From Candidatus Eiseniibacteriota bacterium (GTDB taxonomy: Bacteria > Eisenbacteria > RBG-16-71-46), in contig JACRIW010000081.1 of the NCBI GenBank assembly GCA_016215625.1, positions 62,001 to 126,000 on the forward strand: a stretch of DNA of 64,000 nt. Direction: 5' to 3'. Under the pieces are notes generated by a model. That model was not told where the DNA came from. It worked only from the letters and a program-made list of their open reading frames with translations, and made no database searches. Position numbers and translations under genes: made by a program. Position 1 is the stretch's first letter, and every line of letters begins with the position of its first letter. Positions 1 to 9,539 of the stretch are shown piece after piece.

Positions 1-67
1 CTGGTGCGCGTGCGCGCGAAGGCGCGCATGCGCGCGTGAACCGGATGCGACGGGAGGGAGCGTCCGG

Positions 68-217
68 CTAGTTCGTGTCGGAAGACACCGTGAGCCGCTT
101 GCGGCCACGAGCGCGGCGAGCAGCGAGCACCTTGCGGCCACCCTTGGTCTTCATGCGGGCGCGGAAGCCGTGCGTCTTCTTCTTGTGGCGGTTGTTGGGG
201 CTGAACGTGCGCTTCAT
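68..217 (-). CDS. rpmH: 50S ribosomal protein L34
   Basis: Structural protein of the large ribosomal subunit, 49 residues. The N-terminus [18 protein letters not shown] and the following R-A-R-M-x-T-x-G-G-R-x-V-L-x-x-R-R-x-x-G-R-K-R-L pattern are the L34 signature. The frame stays open upstream, but the ATG at 217 is the family start and has an AAGAGG-like ribosome site a few bases before it. It differs from the usual 44-47 residues only by a short polar C-terminal extension. In most bacteria rnpA follows rpmH; that side is cut by the window edge. Confidence 0.97.
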   Translation of the reverse strand: MKRTFSPNNRHKKKTHGFRARMKTKGGRKVLAARRARGRKRLTVSSDTN

Positions 218-344
218 GTCTGGGAACCTCTTGGAAACGAATGTGGATGGCGCAAAGAGCGGGGACAGTAGGCGACGGACCGCTCCGCCGTCAAGAATCC
301 GGACAGGGCGGACCCGAGCGGACCCGGCCCCCGTAATCGTGCTC

Positions 345-372
345 CTTATAATTGCCTGTCTCCGGACCTGAA
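345..372 (-). promoter_or_regulatory. AT-rich promoter-like site between rpmH and the HEAT-repeat gene
   Basis: On the minus strand TTCAGG and TATAAG are spaced 16 bases apart and would give rpmH a leader of about 125 bases. The same island reads TATAAT at 347-352 on the plus strand but has no -35 match there. It is one of few AT-rich spots in this GC-rich region. Orientation is uncertain. Confidence 0.3.
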
Positions 373-2160
373 GGCTCAACCCGAACCCCGGACCGGACGA
401 TAACGACGGCGTCGTCCGAGATTCGGGACCGTCCTCTCATCCCCTGCGCCAAGGAGCCGGCCATTCCGCAGTCCGCTTCCCGACCTCGCCGAGCGGGAGA
501 ACTCTCGCCCGCCGCGCGCCATGTCTCCGAGTGGTTCCGCCAGCTCGACCGCATGGTCCGGGCCAGCCGGATCTTCGGCAAGGACGCGCCGAGCGTGCGG
601 CCGATGCGCGAGCGCGCCATCGAGGACCTGCTCGGGCTGCTCGAATACCACGCCCCGCTCCTGCTCCGCTGTTCGGCGATCGAGATCTGGCTGCGCGACG
701 AACTCGTCGTGCGTGGCCCCGGCGCCGAGGACGGCGACGGCGCCCGCGTGGAACGGCGCATCCCGTTCCTGCTCTACCGGGACGGCGTGCGCGCGATCCA
801 CATGGAAGCGGGCACCACGCGGACCGACGCCGAAGCGCTGATCGACGCGCTCGTCGAATCCGCAAATGGGCGCAGCGAGGACGCCGACCTCGTGAGCCGG
901 CTGTGGGAAGCCGAACTGACCGGGCTGCGCATCGAGATCGCGCCGCTCGAGACCGCACTCGTCACGAACATCGAAGCCGCCACCGCTACACGGCTGTCCG
1001 AGGCCGGCGGAGCTCCGTCCGACGAAACGCAGACCGACCCGTTCGACGACTGGTCCGCTCCCGCGCCTGCGGCCACGGCGGAAGCCGAATGGGCCGCACT
1101 CGCACCGGGCGAGGACACCGCGCGAGAAGCCTGGCGGGAGCGTTGGCGCGCCGAACGGGCCCGACCGCGCTCGGAACGCACGGCGGAACTCCTGCGCGCC
1201 GTGCACGCGCTCGACGGCGGTCCCGAGATGCGCGAGGCGCTTGCCGCCATGTCCACGGGCTGGCTCGCGCAGGCGATCGAGACCGGCCGCTGGCAGGAAG
1301 CCCTCGAAGCGTACGCCACGCTGCCCGCGCCCCGGGACATGTCCGAGTCCATCGCCCAGCTGCTGCAGAACCAGCTGTCGGGACTCGACGTCGAATCCAT
1401 CGCCGAGAGGCTCGACGAAAGCGATGCGTACACACAGGGCACGTTCTTCGCCCTGACCGTGCAGATCGGCGTGCCCGCGCTCGACCTCGTGGTCGCCGTG
1501 CTCGGCCAGGCCACGCGGCCACGGCTGCGCGCCGCCGCCACGACGGCGATCTGCTACACGTGCTCGGACCATCCCGAACGCGTCGAACGCTACCTGTCGG
1601 ACTCCCGGTGGCAGGTCGTGCGCAACATCGTCTTCGCACTGGGGCAGATCGGTGGCGACGCCGTGGCCCCGATGCTCGCCCGCGCCGCGCGGCACGTGGA
1701 CGCACGCGTGCGCCGGGCGGTGGTGCAGGCGCTCGGCCAGGTCTCGCCCGCACGGCGCGTGCCCATCCTCGTCTCGCAGCTCGACACACCGGATCCGCAG
1801 TTGCTCTCGGCCACGCTCGCCATGCTGCTCCGCACGGCGGACGGCCGTGCGACGGATGCGATCCTCGCGCGCATCAATGCCGTGGACTTCGAGTCGCGGC
1901 CCGCCGAGGCGCGCGTCGCACTCCTCGGCGCACTCGCCGACGTCTCGGACGAACGCGCGATCCCTGCGCTCGAAGCCATGCTCACCCGCGGCGGCTGGTT
2001 CGCGCGACGCACGCCCGAACGCAGCGCCGCGGCCGACACGCTCGCGCGCATCGGCACTCCGGCCGCGCTCGACGCGCTGCGCGCCGGACTGTCCTCCCGC
2101 TCGGAAGCCGTCCGCGCCGCCTGCCACGAGGCGCTCCAGCGCCGGGACAACGCCGCATGA
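352..2160 (+). CDS. HEAT-repeat protein with an N-terminal module shared with the next gene
   Basis: Predicted cytoplasmic scaffold of up to 602 residues with no signal peptide or membrane segment. Residues about 55-220 form a module with a central I-E-I-W-L-R-D-E-L segment; the next gene carries a similarly built region. An acidic and Ala-rich linker follows. From about residue 380 to the end there are HEAT/PBS-lyase-like helical repeats ([30 protein letters not shown]). The start is unclear: TTG 352 lacks a ribosome site, ATG 553 would cut the module, and an in-frame ATT at 463 has AAGGAG six bases before it. The stop overlaps the next start by ATGA, so the two are probably co-translated. 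Partner and function are unknown. Confidence 0.85.
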   Translation: MPVSGPEGSTRTPDRTITTASSEIRDRPLIPCAKEPAIPQSASRPRRAGELSPAARHVSEWFRQLDRMVRASRIFGKDAPSVRPMRERAIEDLLGLLEYHAPLLLRCSAIEIWLRDELVVRGPGAEDGDGARVERRIPFLLYRDGVRAIHMEAGTTRTDAEALIDALVESANGRSEDADLVSRLWEAELTGLRIEIAPLETALVTNIEAATATRLSEAGGAPSDETQTDPFDDWSAPAPAATAEAEWAALAPGEDTAREAWRERWRAERARPRSERTAELLRAVHALDGGPEMREALAAMSTGWLAQAIETGRWQEALEAYATLPAPRDMSESIAQLLQNQLSGLDVESIAERLDESDAYTQGTFFALTVQIGVPALDLVVAVLGQATRPRLRAAATTAICYTCSDHPERVERYLSDSRWQVVRNIVFALGQIGGDAVAPMLARAARHVDARVRRAVVQALGQVSPARRVPILVSQLDTPDPQLLSATLAMLLRTADGRATDAILARINAVDFESRPAEARVALLGALADVSDERAIPALEAMLTRGGWFARRTPERSAAADTLARIGTPAALDALRAGLSSRSEAVRAACHEALQRRDNAA

Positions 2161-3575
2161 CCACACCCGATCCGCACACTCCGGCACACGACGACGCGCT
2201 CGCCGAACACGCGACGCAGGTGTCCATGCGGCTCGTGGCGCTCCTGCGCACCGCGCGCTCGTACCAGCTCGGCAACCAGGCGCTGACCACGCAGATCGAC
2301 CATTTCCTCGGCGTGCTGCAGGCGGCGTTCGCCGACCACGGCGAGATCCAGCTGCTCGATCACGACGGCGACCTTCACTTCAACGGCGTGCGCATTCCGC
2401 TCCGCGCGACCAACCTGCGCTTCCTCGAACAGCTGCAGCAGGAGTTCCATGCACGCGAGATCAACGGCGTCGTGTTCGTGCCGGGGCTCGATCGCGACGA
2501 GTTCGAGTCGTTCATGCGCTTCTTCCTCGCGACCGACGCCTACAAGGGGATGGAGCTCTTCGGCGCGTGCGAGGCACAGGGCATCACGCGCGTGTTCCCG
2601 GCATTCGCCGCGGTCGAAGCCGAAGCGGTCCAGCAGGACGCCACCGCCGTGCCCGAGCTCGCGCAGTCCTACGCGACCTACCAGCAGGCGCTGCATCTCG
2701 TCGAAGCGCTGGCCCCGGCGCGCAGCCGTGCAGCGGGCATCGAACTGCGTCACCTCAAGCGCGTCGTCCAGCCGCTCGTGGACACCGCCGTCGCCGGGAC
2801 TCCCGATCCGAGCCAGTCGGCGCTCGACGGCCAGCGGCTGACGGCGTCTGAGCACGCGCTGCAGGTGTCGCTCGTCGCGATCCGTACGGGCGCACAGCTC
2901 GGACTCGACCGCGCCGCGCTCGCCGAACTCGGCGCCGTGGCGCTCCTGCACGACACGGGCAAGTCCACGGTCGCCGCCGGAGTGCCGGTGGACGCGCACG
3001 CGCGCGAAGCAGGCGCGGAAGCGCGGGCGCGCGAGCACGTTCTCGCGGGCGTGCGTGCGATCGCCGGCGGGAACGCGCTGCACGAAAGCAGCCTGCTCGC
3101 GATGCGCGTGGCGCTCGAACATCACGCGTTCGGGCCGAACGCATACCCCACGCTCCCCGAAGGACACCAGCGATCGCCGCTCTCGGAGATCGTCGCGATC
3201 GCGGACGCCTACGTCTGCCTGCGCTTCTCTCGCGACAAGACGGGAGCCTTCCGCACGCCGAGCCGGGCGCTCGCCACCGTGCTCGGACCCCTCGGGCCGG
3301 CGTTCGATCCGGCGGTGCGCGCCGCGCTCGTGCGCGCACTGGGGCTCTACCCGCCGGGGCAGATCGTCGTGCTCGACGACGGCGCGCTCGCGATCGTGCT
3401 CGCCACGTCGCCCGCGACGCCCGACCGTCCGCAGGTCGAGTGGCTGACCGGCGCGGCGGAAGCGCCGCTGCCCGCCGATCAGCCGAGACCGGCCGGCGCC
3501 CTGCCCGAGGGTCGCCACGTCGTGCGCGCACTCACGCGCGCGGAATGGCCCTTCGCGGAACCGGACGCGGCCTGA
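2157..3575 (+). CDS. HD-GYP-like domain protein
   Basis: Soluble protein of 472 residues. Residues about 20-160 resemble the N-terminal module of the preceding HEAT protein. The C-terminal half is an HD-superfamily domain: L-L-H-D-T-G-K-S with H265 and D266, E-H-H at 321-323, and an A-D-A-Y segment. The HD-GYP signature is degenerate: the E-H-H is followed by A-F-G-P-N-A-Y-P where active enzymes have a G-Y-P-type motif. Cyclic-di-GMP phosphodiesterase activity is therefore possible but uncertain; it may be a sensor or scaffold. The ATG at 2157 overlaps the upstream stop, which fixes the start and indicates coupling. The stop faces the kinase gene convergently. Confidence 0.85.
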   Translation: MTTPDPHTPAHDDALAEHATQVSMRLVALLRTARSYQLGNQALTTQIDHFLGVLQAAFADHGEIQLLDHDGDLHFNGVRIPLRATNLRFLEQLQQEFHAREINGVVFVPGLDRDEFESFMRFFLATDAYKGMELFGACEAQGITRVFPAFAAVEAEAVQQDATAVPELAQSYATYQQALHLVEALAPARSRAAGIELRHLKRVVQPLVDTAVAGTPDPSQSALDGQRLTASEHALQVSLVAIRTGAQLGLDRAALAELGAVALLHDTGKSTVAAGVPVDAHAREAGAEARAREHVLAGVRAIAGGNALHESSLLAMRVALEHHAFGPNAYPTLPEGHQRSPLSEIVAIADAYVCLRFSRDKTGAFRTPSRALATVLGPLGPAFDPAVRAALVRALGLYPPGQIVVLDDGALAIVLATSPATPDRPQVEWLTGAAEAPLPADQPRPAGALPEGRHVVRALTRAEWPFAEPDAA

Positions 3576-3591
3576 TGCGCCGCCGCACGGC

Positions 3592-5202
3592 TCAGGCCGC
3601 GCGGCGCTCCCCGGCTTCGCCACCCTCGCGCGTGTCACGCTCCGGGGCGGCCGCGAGCCCGATCGGCAACCTCACCCAGAACGTGCTGCCCTCGCCCTCG
3701 CGACTGTTCACGCCGACGTGCCCGCCGTGCAGCTCCGTCAGGCGCTTCACGAGATGCAGTCCGATGCCGAGCCCGCCGCGCGACTGCTGGTCGGCGTCGG
3801 CACCCTGACCGAAGAGCTCGAAGATGTGCGTCGCCGCGTCCGGCGCGATGCCCGGACCGTCGTCGGACACCTCGAGACGCACGAAGCGCCCCTCCTGCCG
3901 AGTGCGCACGCGCACGGTGCCACCGCGCGGGCTGAACTTGACCGCGTTCACGATCAGGTTCACCGCCACCTGGCGGAGCTTCACTTCGTCCACGAGCAGC
4001 GCGGGCACGCCGTCGGCATGATCGCTCTCGAGCGTGACTTCGTACTTCTTCGCGAGCGCGCGCGAGGTCTCCACCGCGCCGCGCACGACTTCCTCGAGCG
4101 CGACCGGGCGCTGCTTGAGCTGCATCTTGCCGCTCTCGAGCCGCGACAAGTCGAGGATGTCGTCGATCAAGCCGAGCAGCCGGTGCGCTTCGCCGCGCAG
4201 GCGGCCGACGAACTCGCGCGACTGGTCGCGCGAAAGCTTGCCCTCGTGGTCGTCGAGGAGTTCGGCGTAGGCGATCACCGAGCTGAGCGGGGTCTTCAGT
4301 TCGTGGCTCGCCGTGGACAGGAAGACGTCCTTCATCTGGTTCAGGTCCGCGAGCTTCTCGTTGTCCTGCTCGAGCTGGCGCGCGCGCAGGCCGAGACGCT
4401 CCATGGCCTCCGCGCGGTCGATGATCGCGGCGAGGTGCTCGCCGAACACCTTCAGCAGCTCGACGTGTTCGTCACGGAACGGATCCGGATGATTGATTCG
4501 GTTCACGTTGAGCACGCCGATCACGCGCTCGCCGAGCGACAGCGGCATGGACAGGGCCGAGCTGATCGTGCGGTTGTCCTTGTACCAGCGCGCGAACTCC
4601 GCGCTCGGCGCCTTGGAGCCGAGCAAGACCGGCTCGCGCCGCAGCGCGACCCAGCCGGCGATGCCCTCGCCGACGCGCGTGCGCGCGCCGCGCGAGAACT
4701 CCGACTCGAGCCCGTACGAGGCGCGCGTGATCAAGTCGCCGCTTTCCGCGTCCACGATCATGACCGACGCCTGCTGCGCCTTGAACGTGGCGACCACGCG
4801 GCGCACGAGGATCTCGAGGATGACGTCGAGGCGCAGCTGCAGCTGCAGCGACGTGGACACCTCGAACAGCGCCATGAGCTCGGACATGCGCGCGCGCGCG
4901 GCGTCGCGCTCGCGCTCCTCGGCTTCGAGCGCTCGGCGCATGACTTCGACCTCGCGCTGTTTCGTGATCGTGTAGAGGCAGAACACCACGACGAGGCCGA
5001 CGAGTCCGACGACCGCGACCCACTCGTTCCGCAGCAACGGCTGCGCCTCACCGGCGCTGCGGCCCAGTTCCTGGAGCGGATACCAGAGCGCGGGCACGGT
5101 GGCCGTGAGCGAAAGCAGGAGCGCGAACGCCGCGGACCACAGCAGCCAGCTCGCGCGATCGAGGCGGCGCCATTCGGACGACACGTGGTGGCGGGTGGAC
5201 AT
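3592..5202 (-). CDS. membrane sensor histidine kinase with GAF domain
   Basis: Inner-membrane kinase of 536 residues. Two transmembrane segments lie at about 18-42 and 62-80 with a short periplasmic loop. A coiled region follows at about 83-110, then a GAF domain (about 115-265). The HisKA dimerisation domain has phospho-acceptor H300 in S-H-E-L-K-T-P-L, and the HATPase domain shows N-x-I-V-N-A-V-K-F-S (N box), D-D-G-P-G-I (G1) and G-G-L-G-I-G-L (G2). The short loop and GAF domain suggest an intracellular or membrane signal. There is no adjacent response regulator, so it is an orphan kinase here. GGAGGT precedes the ATG. An inverted repeat (5220-5227 with 5245-5252) lies in the upstream region. 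Confidence 0.93.
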   Translation of the reverse strand: MSTRHHVSSEWRRLDRASWLLWSAAFALLLSLTATVPALWYPLQELGRSAGEAQPLLRNEWVAVVGLVGLVVVFCLYTITKQREVEVMRRALEAEERERDAARARMSELMALFEVSTSLQLQLRLDVILEILVRRVVATFKAQQASVMIVDAESGDLITRASYGLESEFSRGARTRVGEGIAGWVALRREPVLLGSKAPSAEFARWYKDNRTISSALSMPLSLGERVIGVLNVNRINHPDPFRDEHVELLKVFGEHLAAIIDRAEAMERLGLRARQLEQDNEKLADLNQMKDVFLSTASHELKTPLSSVIAYAELLDDHEGKLSRDQSREFVGRLRGEAHRLLGLIDDILDLSRLESGKMQLKQRPVALEEVVRGAVETSRALAKKYEVTLESDHADGVPALLVDEVKLRQVAVNLIVNAVKFSPRGGTVRVRTRQEGRFVRLEVSDDGPGIAPDAATHIFELFGQGADADQQSRGGLGIGLHLVKRLTELHGGHVGVNSREGEGSTFWVRLPIGLAAAPERDTREGGEAGERRAA

Positions 5203-5357
5203 CCGGGCAGACCTCCGAGGCAGGGCGGGGTGACAGGTGGTGATCGCCCTGCGGTTTTCGGCCGTTCACACCCCGCCATTGAGCGACATTCCCGGGCCGC
5301 CCAGGCCGAACGGAGGCGCTGGCGCGGCGCCGCGGGCCGGGCTTAGAGTGCCGCCCC

Positions 5358-7385
5358 GTGCCGACCCTTCCCGTCATGCCCCGATGGCTCGCCCCGGTGC
5401 TGTTCGCCGCCGGGCTGGGCGCGCTGTACGCCGGCGCCCTCGCGACCGGCTTCCTGAACGACGACTACCTCTTCCTCGAGGAGGCGCGCCGGCACGGCTG
5501 GCAGTCCCTCGGCGGCACCGGCGGGGCGCTCGCGAACTACTTCCGCCCGCTGTCGCGGCAGGCGTGGTTCGCACTCTTCACTCCGCTGGCCGGCTCGCAG
5601 GCCTGGCCGTTCCACGCCGCGAACTTCGCGCTCTTCCTCGCCGCGTGCGCGCTCCTGCACCGCTTCCTGAAGGAGCAGGCCGGCGAGGCCGGAGCGTGGC
5701 TCGGCACGCTGTACTTCGCGACGCTGCCGCTGCAGCGCGTGAACCTCACGTGGATCTCGTGCAACCAGGACCTGCTGGCGCTGGCCGCGACGCTCGCCGC
5801 CTTCGCCGCGTGGCGCGCGAACCGCGGCGCGCTCGCGGCGATCGCGTACCTCGCGGCGATGCTGAGCAAGGAGACCGCGGTGCCGCTGCCCGTGGCGCTG
5901 TTCGCGTGGAGCGTGTGGATCGCGGGCCGCGACGCGCGCGCCACGCTGCGCGCGCTCGCCCCGCTGGCGCTGCCGCTCGCGCTCTGGGCGGCGGGCGAAT
6001 GGTGGCTGCGCACGACGAGCGTCGCGGCGGCGGACTTGCGCTTCGGCCCCGGCGCCGCGCTCGCGACACTCGTGCACCTCGCGCAGTCGCTCGCCGGGCT
6101 CGAGGCGCCCGAAGCGCTCGCGCAGGGATTCGCGCTCGCACGGCCCTCGCTCGCCGCGCTCGTGCTGCTCGTGCTCGTGGCGCTGGCGTGGCCCCGCGCC
6201 GAAGCCGCACCGCCGACCGCCGCCCCGGCCGAACCCCCGGTCGCGGCGGCGGCCCCGACCGGCGCGCGCGTGCGCTTCGCCCTCGCCTGGGCCGTGCTCT
6301 TCGCGCTGCCCGCCGTCCCGCTCGCGCACACGTGGAGCGCCTACTACTACACGCTCTCCGCGGCCGGGGCGGCGCTGCTCGTGGCGCTCGCCGCGCGACG
6401 CGCCGGACGCTGGACCTGGAGCATCGCCACGCTCGCGCTGCTCTTCTGGCACGCCGTGGTCTCGGCGACGCCGTCGTTCGCGGTGACCGAGAACGCCTGG
6501 AACCCGACCAGTCACCTGACCGCGCACTACTTCGAACGCGGCGCGCAGCTGAGCACTCGCCTGCGCGAAGCGCTTCGGCGCGTCGAGCCGCGGCCAGAGC
6601 CGCACACGCGCTTCTGGTTCGCGACACTGCCGCCCTACGCCGGCTTCCAGATGGGCAACGGCGCCGGCATCCGCGACCTGTACGGCGACGCGACGCTCGA
6701 GTCGCACTTCTACTCGCAGTACGCCGAGTCCACCGCGGCCAGGCATCCCGGCGTGTTCCTGTTCTGGAACGGCGTGGACTTCGAGCGCCTCTACGAACGC
6801 TCGCGCGACCCGCTCTTCCAGGTGGGCGGCGACCTGCTGCTGCTCGACCGCCCGGGTGGCGCGATCTGGGCGTTCCGCCGCGCGCTCGACTCCGGCGAGA
6901 CGCCGCAGGAGGTGCTGCCGTGGCTGGGCTGGGCGTACCTGTGGAACGGCCAGCGCGACGACGCCGAGCGCGCGTGGCGCGCGTTCGGCGCGAAGGACGA
7001 CACGACCGCCTACGTCACGTGGCTGCGCGCCGCGCGCACGGCGCTCGACGAAGGGGACACGACCGCGACGCGGCGTGCGCTCTTCGAAGCCATGCGCGCC
7101 GGCATCGGCCGGCCCGAGGCGCACGCCGTGCTCGGCGAGCTGCTGCGCGCGCGCAGCCCCAAGTTCGCGCTGCTCGAGACCAAGGTCGCCACGCGGCTGA
7201 TGCCGAACGACTGGCTCGCCCGCCGCGACCTCGTCGCCGGCCTGCTCGCCGCGCGGCTCGACGACCAGGCGGAGGCCGAGCTCGCGGCGCTGCGCCGCAT
7301 TCACCCCGACTGGCAGGGCGACGTCACCGCCGCGCAGCTCGAACGCGAACTGCATGCGCGCCGCGGTGGACGCCCCGCACGCTGA
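5358..7385 (+). CDS. GT-C-type multi-pass membrane protein with C-terminal TPR-like region
   Basis: Polytopic protein of 675 residues with roughly ten hydrophobic segments up to about residue 385, followed by a soluble C-terminal part. The first loop has F-L-N-D-D-Y-L-F-L and then Y-F-R-P-L-S-R. An acidic pair in loop 1 is typical of GT-C glycosyltransferases, which use polyprenyl-phosphate sugars. The C-terminal third (about 500-675) has helix pairs such as L-P-W-L-G-W-A-Y-L-W-N-G-Q and A-E-R-A-W-R-A-F, resembling TPRs. The start is GTG 5358, with ATG 5376 as alternative. A -10-like TAGAGT ends nine bases before the GTG, suggesting little or no leader. The substrate is unknown. Confidence 0.8.
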   Translation: MPTLPVMPRWLAPVLFAAGLGALYAGALATGFLNDDYLFLEEARRHGWQSLGGTGGALANYFRPLSRQAWFALFTPLAGSQAWPFHAANFALFLAACALLHRFLKEQAGEAGAWLGTLYFATLPLQRVNLTWISCNQDLLALAATLAAFAAWRANRGALAAIAYLAAMLSKETAVPLPVALFAWSVWIAGRDARATLRALAPLALPLALWAAGEWWLRTTSVAAADLRFGPGAALATLVHLAQSLAGLEAPEALAQGFALARPSLAALVLLVLVALAWPRAEAAPPTAAPAEPPVAAAAPTGARVRFALAWAVLFALPAVPLAHTWSAYYYTLSAAGAALLVALAARRAGRWTWSIATLALLFWHAVVSATPSFAVTENAWNPTSHLTAHYFERGAQLSTRLREALRRVEPRPEPHTRFWFATLPPYAGFQMGNGAGIRDLYGDATLESHFYSQYAESTAARHPGVFLFWNGVDFERLYERSRDPLFQVGGDLLLLDRPGGAIWAFRRALDSGETPQEVLPWLGWAYLWNGQRDDAERAWRAFGAKDDTTAYVTWLRAARTALDEGDTTATRRALFEAMRAGIGRPEAHAVLGELLRARSPKFALLETKVATRLMPNDWLARRDLVAGLLAARLDDQAEAELAALRRIHPDWQGDVTAAQLERELHARRGGRPAR

Positions 7386-7402
7386 CACCGAACGGAGGAA
7401 GC

Positions 7403-8413
7403 ATGTCCCGCGGCCGAGTGCTCATGGTGGAGTTCGAGAGCGAAGTCCTGCGCGGCAATCCCGCGGGCGACCCGCACGTGCGGCGCATCCCGATCTACCT
7501 GCCGCCGTCGTACGACCGGGACACCGAACGGCGTTACCCGGTGCTGCACGTGCTCACGGGCTTCACCGGCCGCGGGCGCATGCTGCTCAACGACAGCACG
7601 TTCTCGCCGTCGCTCGACGACCGCCTCGACGCGCTGATCGCGAACGGGCGCTGCTCCGAGACGATCGTCGTGATGCCCGACTGCTGGACGCGCTTCGGCG
7701 GCTCGCAGTACCTCGACTCCGCGGCCACCGGGAACTACGCGACGCATCTCGTGAGCGAACTCGTGCCGTGGGTGGACGCGAACCTGCGCACGCTGCCCTC
7801 GCGCCGCCATCGCGGCGTGGTGGGCAAGTCCTCCGGCGGGTTCGGCGCGCTCACCCTCGGCATGAAGCACGCCGACGTCTTCGGCGCCGTCGCGAGCCAC
7901 AGCGGGGACGCCTACTTCGAATACTGCTACCGCCCCGACCTGCCGCTCGCCTGCACGGTGCTGCAGCGCGCCGGCGGCGTGAAAGCGTTCCTCGACGCGT
8001 TCGACGCGAAGCCGCAGAAGGGCAAGGACGACTTCACCGCCTACAACATCGTCGGGATGGCCGCGGCCTACTCGCCCGACCCCGCTGGCGAACTGGGGAT
8101 CGCGCTGCCGTTCGATCTCGCGACGGGCGAGTTCCGCGAGGACGTCTGGCAGCGCTGGCTCGCCTTCGACCCGGTCGCGCTCGCCGGCTCGCACGCCGCA
8201 GCGCTGCGCTCGCTCGAGCTGCTGTTCCTCGACTGCGGCACGCGCGACGAGTTCCACCTGCACCACGGCACCCGCATGCTCTCGCGCCGGCTTTCCGCGC
8301 TCGGGGTGAAGCACGAACACATCGAGTACGACGACGGGCACATGAACGTGAGCTACCGGTACGACCTCAGCCTGCCGAAGCTCGCCGCCGCCCTCGCGGC
8401 CCCGTCCGTATAG
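7403..8413 (+). CDS. alpha/beta-hydrolase, putative esterase (esterase D-like)
   Basis: Predicted cytoplasmic serine hydrolase of 336 residues, family PF00756-like. The visible catalytic set is the nucleophile elbow G-K-S-S-G with S143, an acidic residue in L-D-C-G-T-R-D-E-F (about 275-283), and H313 in D-D-G-H-M-N. The N-terminal R-I-P-I-Y-L-P-P-S-Y-D followed by Y-P-V-L-H-V-L-T-G matches the family's first strands and oxyanion region. There is no signal peptide. The start is ATG 7403 with GGAGGA ahead, 17 bases after the membrane protein gene, so they are probably one operon. The natural substrate is unknown. Confidence 0.9.
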   Translation: MSRGRVLMVEFESEVLRGNPAGDPHVRRIPIYLPPSYDRDTERRYPVLHVLTGFTGRGRMLLNDSTFSPSLDDRLDALIANGRCSETIVVMPDCWTRFGGSQYLDSAATGNYATHLVSELVPWVDANLRTLPSRRHRGVVGKSSGGFGALTLGMKHADVFGAVASHSGDAYFEYCYRPDLPLACTVLQRAGGVKAFLDAFDAKPQKGKDDFTAYNIVGMAAAYSPDPAGELGIALPFDLATGEFREDVWQRWLAFDPVALAGSHAAALRSLELLFLDCGTRDEFHLHHGTRMLSRRLSALGVKHEHIEYDDGHMNVSYRYDLSLPKLAAALAAPSV

Positions 8414-8447
8414 CCGGACCAAACGGAGATTCGCAGGACGAAATCCA

Positions 8448-8466
8448 GGCCGCCCACTGGGCGGCC
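8448..8466 (+). terminator. perfect GC-rich inverted repeat after the esterase gene
   Basis: Nine-base arms (GGCCGCCCA and TGGGCGGCC) flank a single central base. The repeat lies 34 bases after the esterase stop. It lacks a T-tract, so it may be a weak terminator or an RNA-stabilising hairpin. Confidence 0.45.
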
Positions 8467-8568
8467 CGAGCGGCGTCTTCCGACGGGATACGCCAAACAA
8501 GAGGACAGGCCCACCTCACAAACTCCCTTTCCACAACCAGTAACAGGCTCGGGAACGCAGTTTCATCA

Positions 8569-8596
8569 TTGCAAAATGCACGATCCCGCCTATACT
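8569..8596 (+). promoter_or_regulatory. sigma70-type promoter for the secreted-protein pair
   Basis: TTGCAA (8569-8574) and TATACT (8591-8596) are 16 bases apart, matching 4/6 and 5/6 of the housekeeping consensus. It is the best promoter-like site in the 394-base gap at 8414-8807. Transcription would start near 8603, leaving a leader of about 200 bases with a GCCCCG/CGGGGC hairpin near 8655-8680. I see no known riboswitch in the leader. Confidence 0.55.
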
Positions 8597-8807
8597 CGCG
8601 ACCGTGCTTGGTCCCCCTGCGGGCCCTCGATCGGTCGGCTCGTCCTGCACGCCCCGCCCCGTGACCTTTGTCCCGGGGCGTCACATGTTCGTCGACGCGC
8701 GTGCCTGCCGCGACAGGCGCCGCACCGGGGAGTGATGTGCAGGACATTCACCGGCACCTGGACGACATCCTTCGCTATTCGTATCCCAGTTCCTCTGGAG
8801 GTGCTCG

Positions 8808-9494
8808 ATGAAGCGCAGTGCGTGGCTACTCCTCTTGGCCGCCATGACGGTGTTCGCCGTCCCCGCGCAGGCGCAGCGCGATTTCCTCTGCGGCTACACC
8901 GGCTTCGACTACGTCGTGCCGCAGACGCCGCAGCCCACGATCCCGACCCCGTTCCTCGCCACGGGCGACGAATACCGCGCGGTCGGCTTCGTGACCTCGT
9001 TCTCGACCATGTTCACCGGCGTGGTCGGTGGCGGCGAGCACACGTTCGCACTCTCGGGCGCGACGGCCTCGAGCAGCTCGTTCGTCGGCGGCGTGCTCGA
9101 AGTGGTCTTCGATCCGCACGCGCGCTTCCGCATCTACGAGGACGCGGCGAACAACGGCAGCTACGGCACGAATCCGCCGAACGGCACCTCGCCGAGCACG
9201 TTCACGGACGGCACGCTGTTCCTCGGCGCCGACGTCAACTCGCTCGTGCTCGTGTACGACTACAACGACAACTCGGGCAACTTCGAAGGGCTCGCCACGC
9301 TGGACGAAGGCTCGGCCCTCTGGGTCGTGTCGCCGTCGCGCCGCTCGGGCTGGGTGCTCGGCGGCCAGGCCGGCCGTCCAAACGGCTCGATTCCCGCCGG
9401 CTACGTGAACCAGATCAGCGGTGAAGTGCAGATCCCGAGCGTCGTTCCCGCCGCCCACAAGACCTGGGGTCAGATCAAGACCCTGTACCGCTAG
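8808..9494 (+). CDS. secreted protein with W-G-x-I-K-T-x-Y-R C-terminus
   Basis: I do not recognise this protein. It has 228 residues. A classical Sec signal peptide covers residues 1-22 (M-K-R-S-A-W, hydrophobic core, cleavage near A-Q-A-Q). The mature part is rich in Gly, Ser, Thr and aromatic residues in alternating patterns, suggesting an all-beta domain. Two Cys at most are present. The last residues are K-T-W-G-Q-I-K-T-L-Y-R, almost identical to the end of the next gene although the bodies differ. The start is ATG 8808 preceded by GGAGGTG. It is probably exported and co-transcribed with 9540-10277. Confidence 0.8.
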   Translation: MKRSAWLLLLAAMTVFAVPAQAQRDFLCGYTGFDYVVPQTPQPTIPTPFLATGDEYRAVGFVTSFSTMFTGVVGGGEHTFALSGATASSSSFVGGVLEVVFDPHARFRIYEDAANNGSYGTNPPNGTSPSTFTDGTLFLGADVNSLVLVYDYNDNSGNFEGLATLDEGSALWVVSPSRRSGWVLGGQAGRPNGSIPAGYVNQISGEVQIPSVVPAAHKTWGQIKTLYR

Positions 9495-9539
9495 CCTCGA
9501 CCGACATCCGGCGCCCGAAGGCGCCACGGGAGGTTGCTC

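Noticed and set aside
1-29. Possible 5' end of rnpA on the minus strand (nine codons from an ATG)
   Set aside because: The position after rpmH fits, but nine codons show no RnpA motif and there is no ribosome site.
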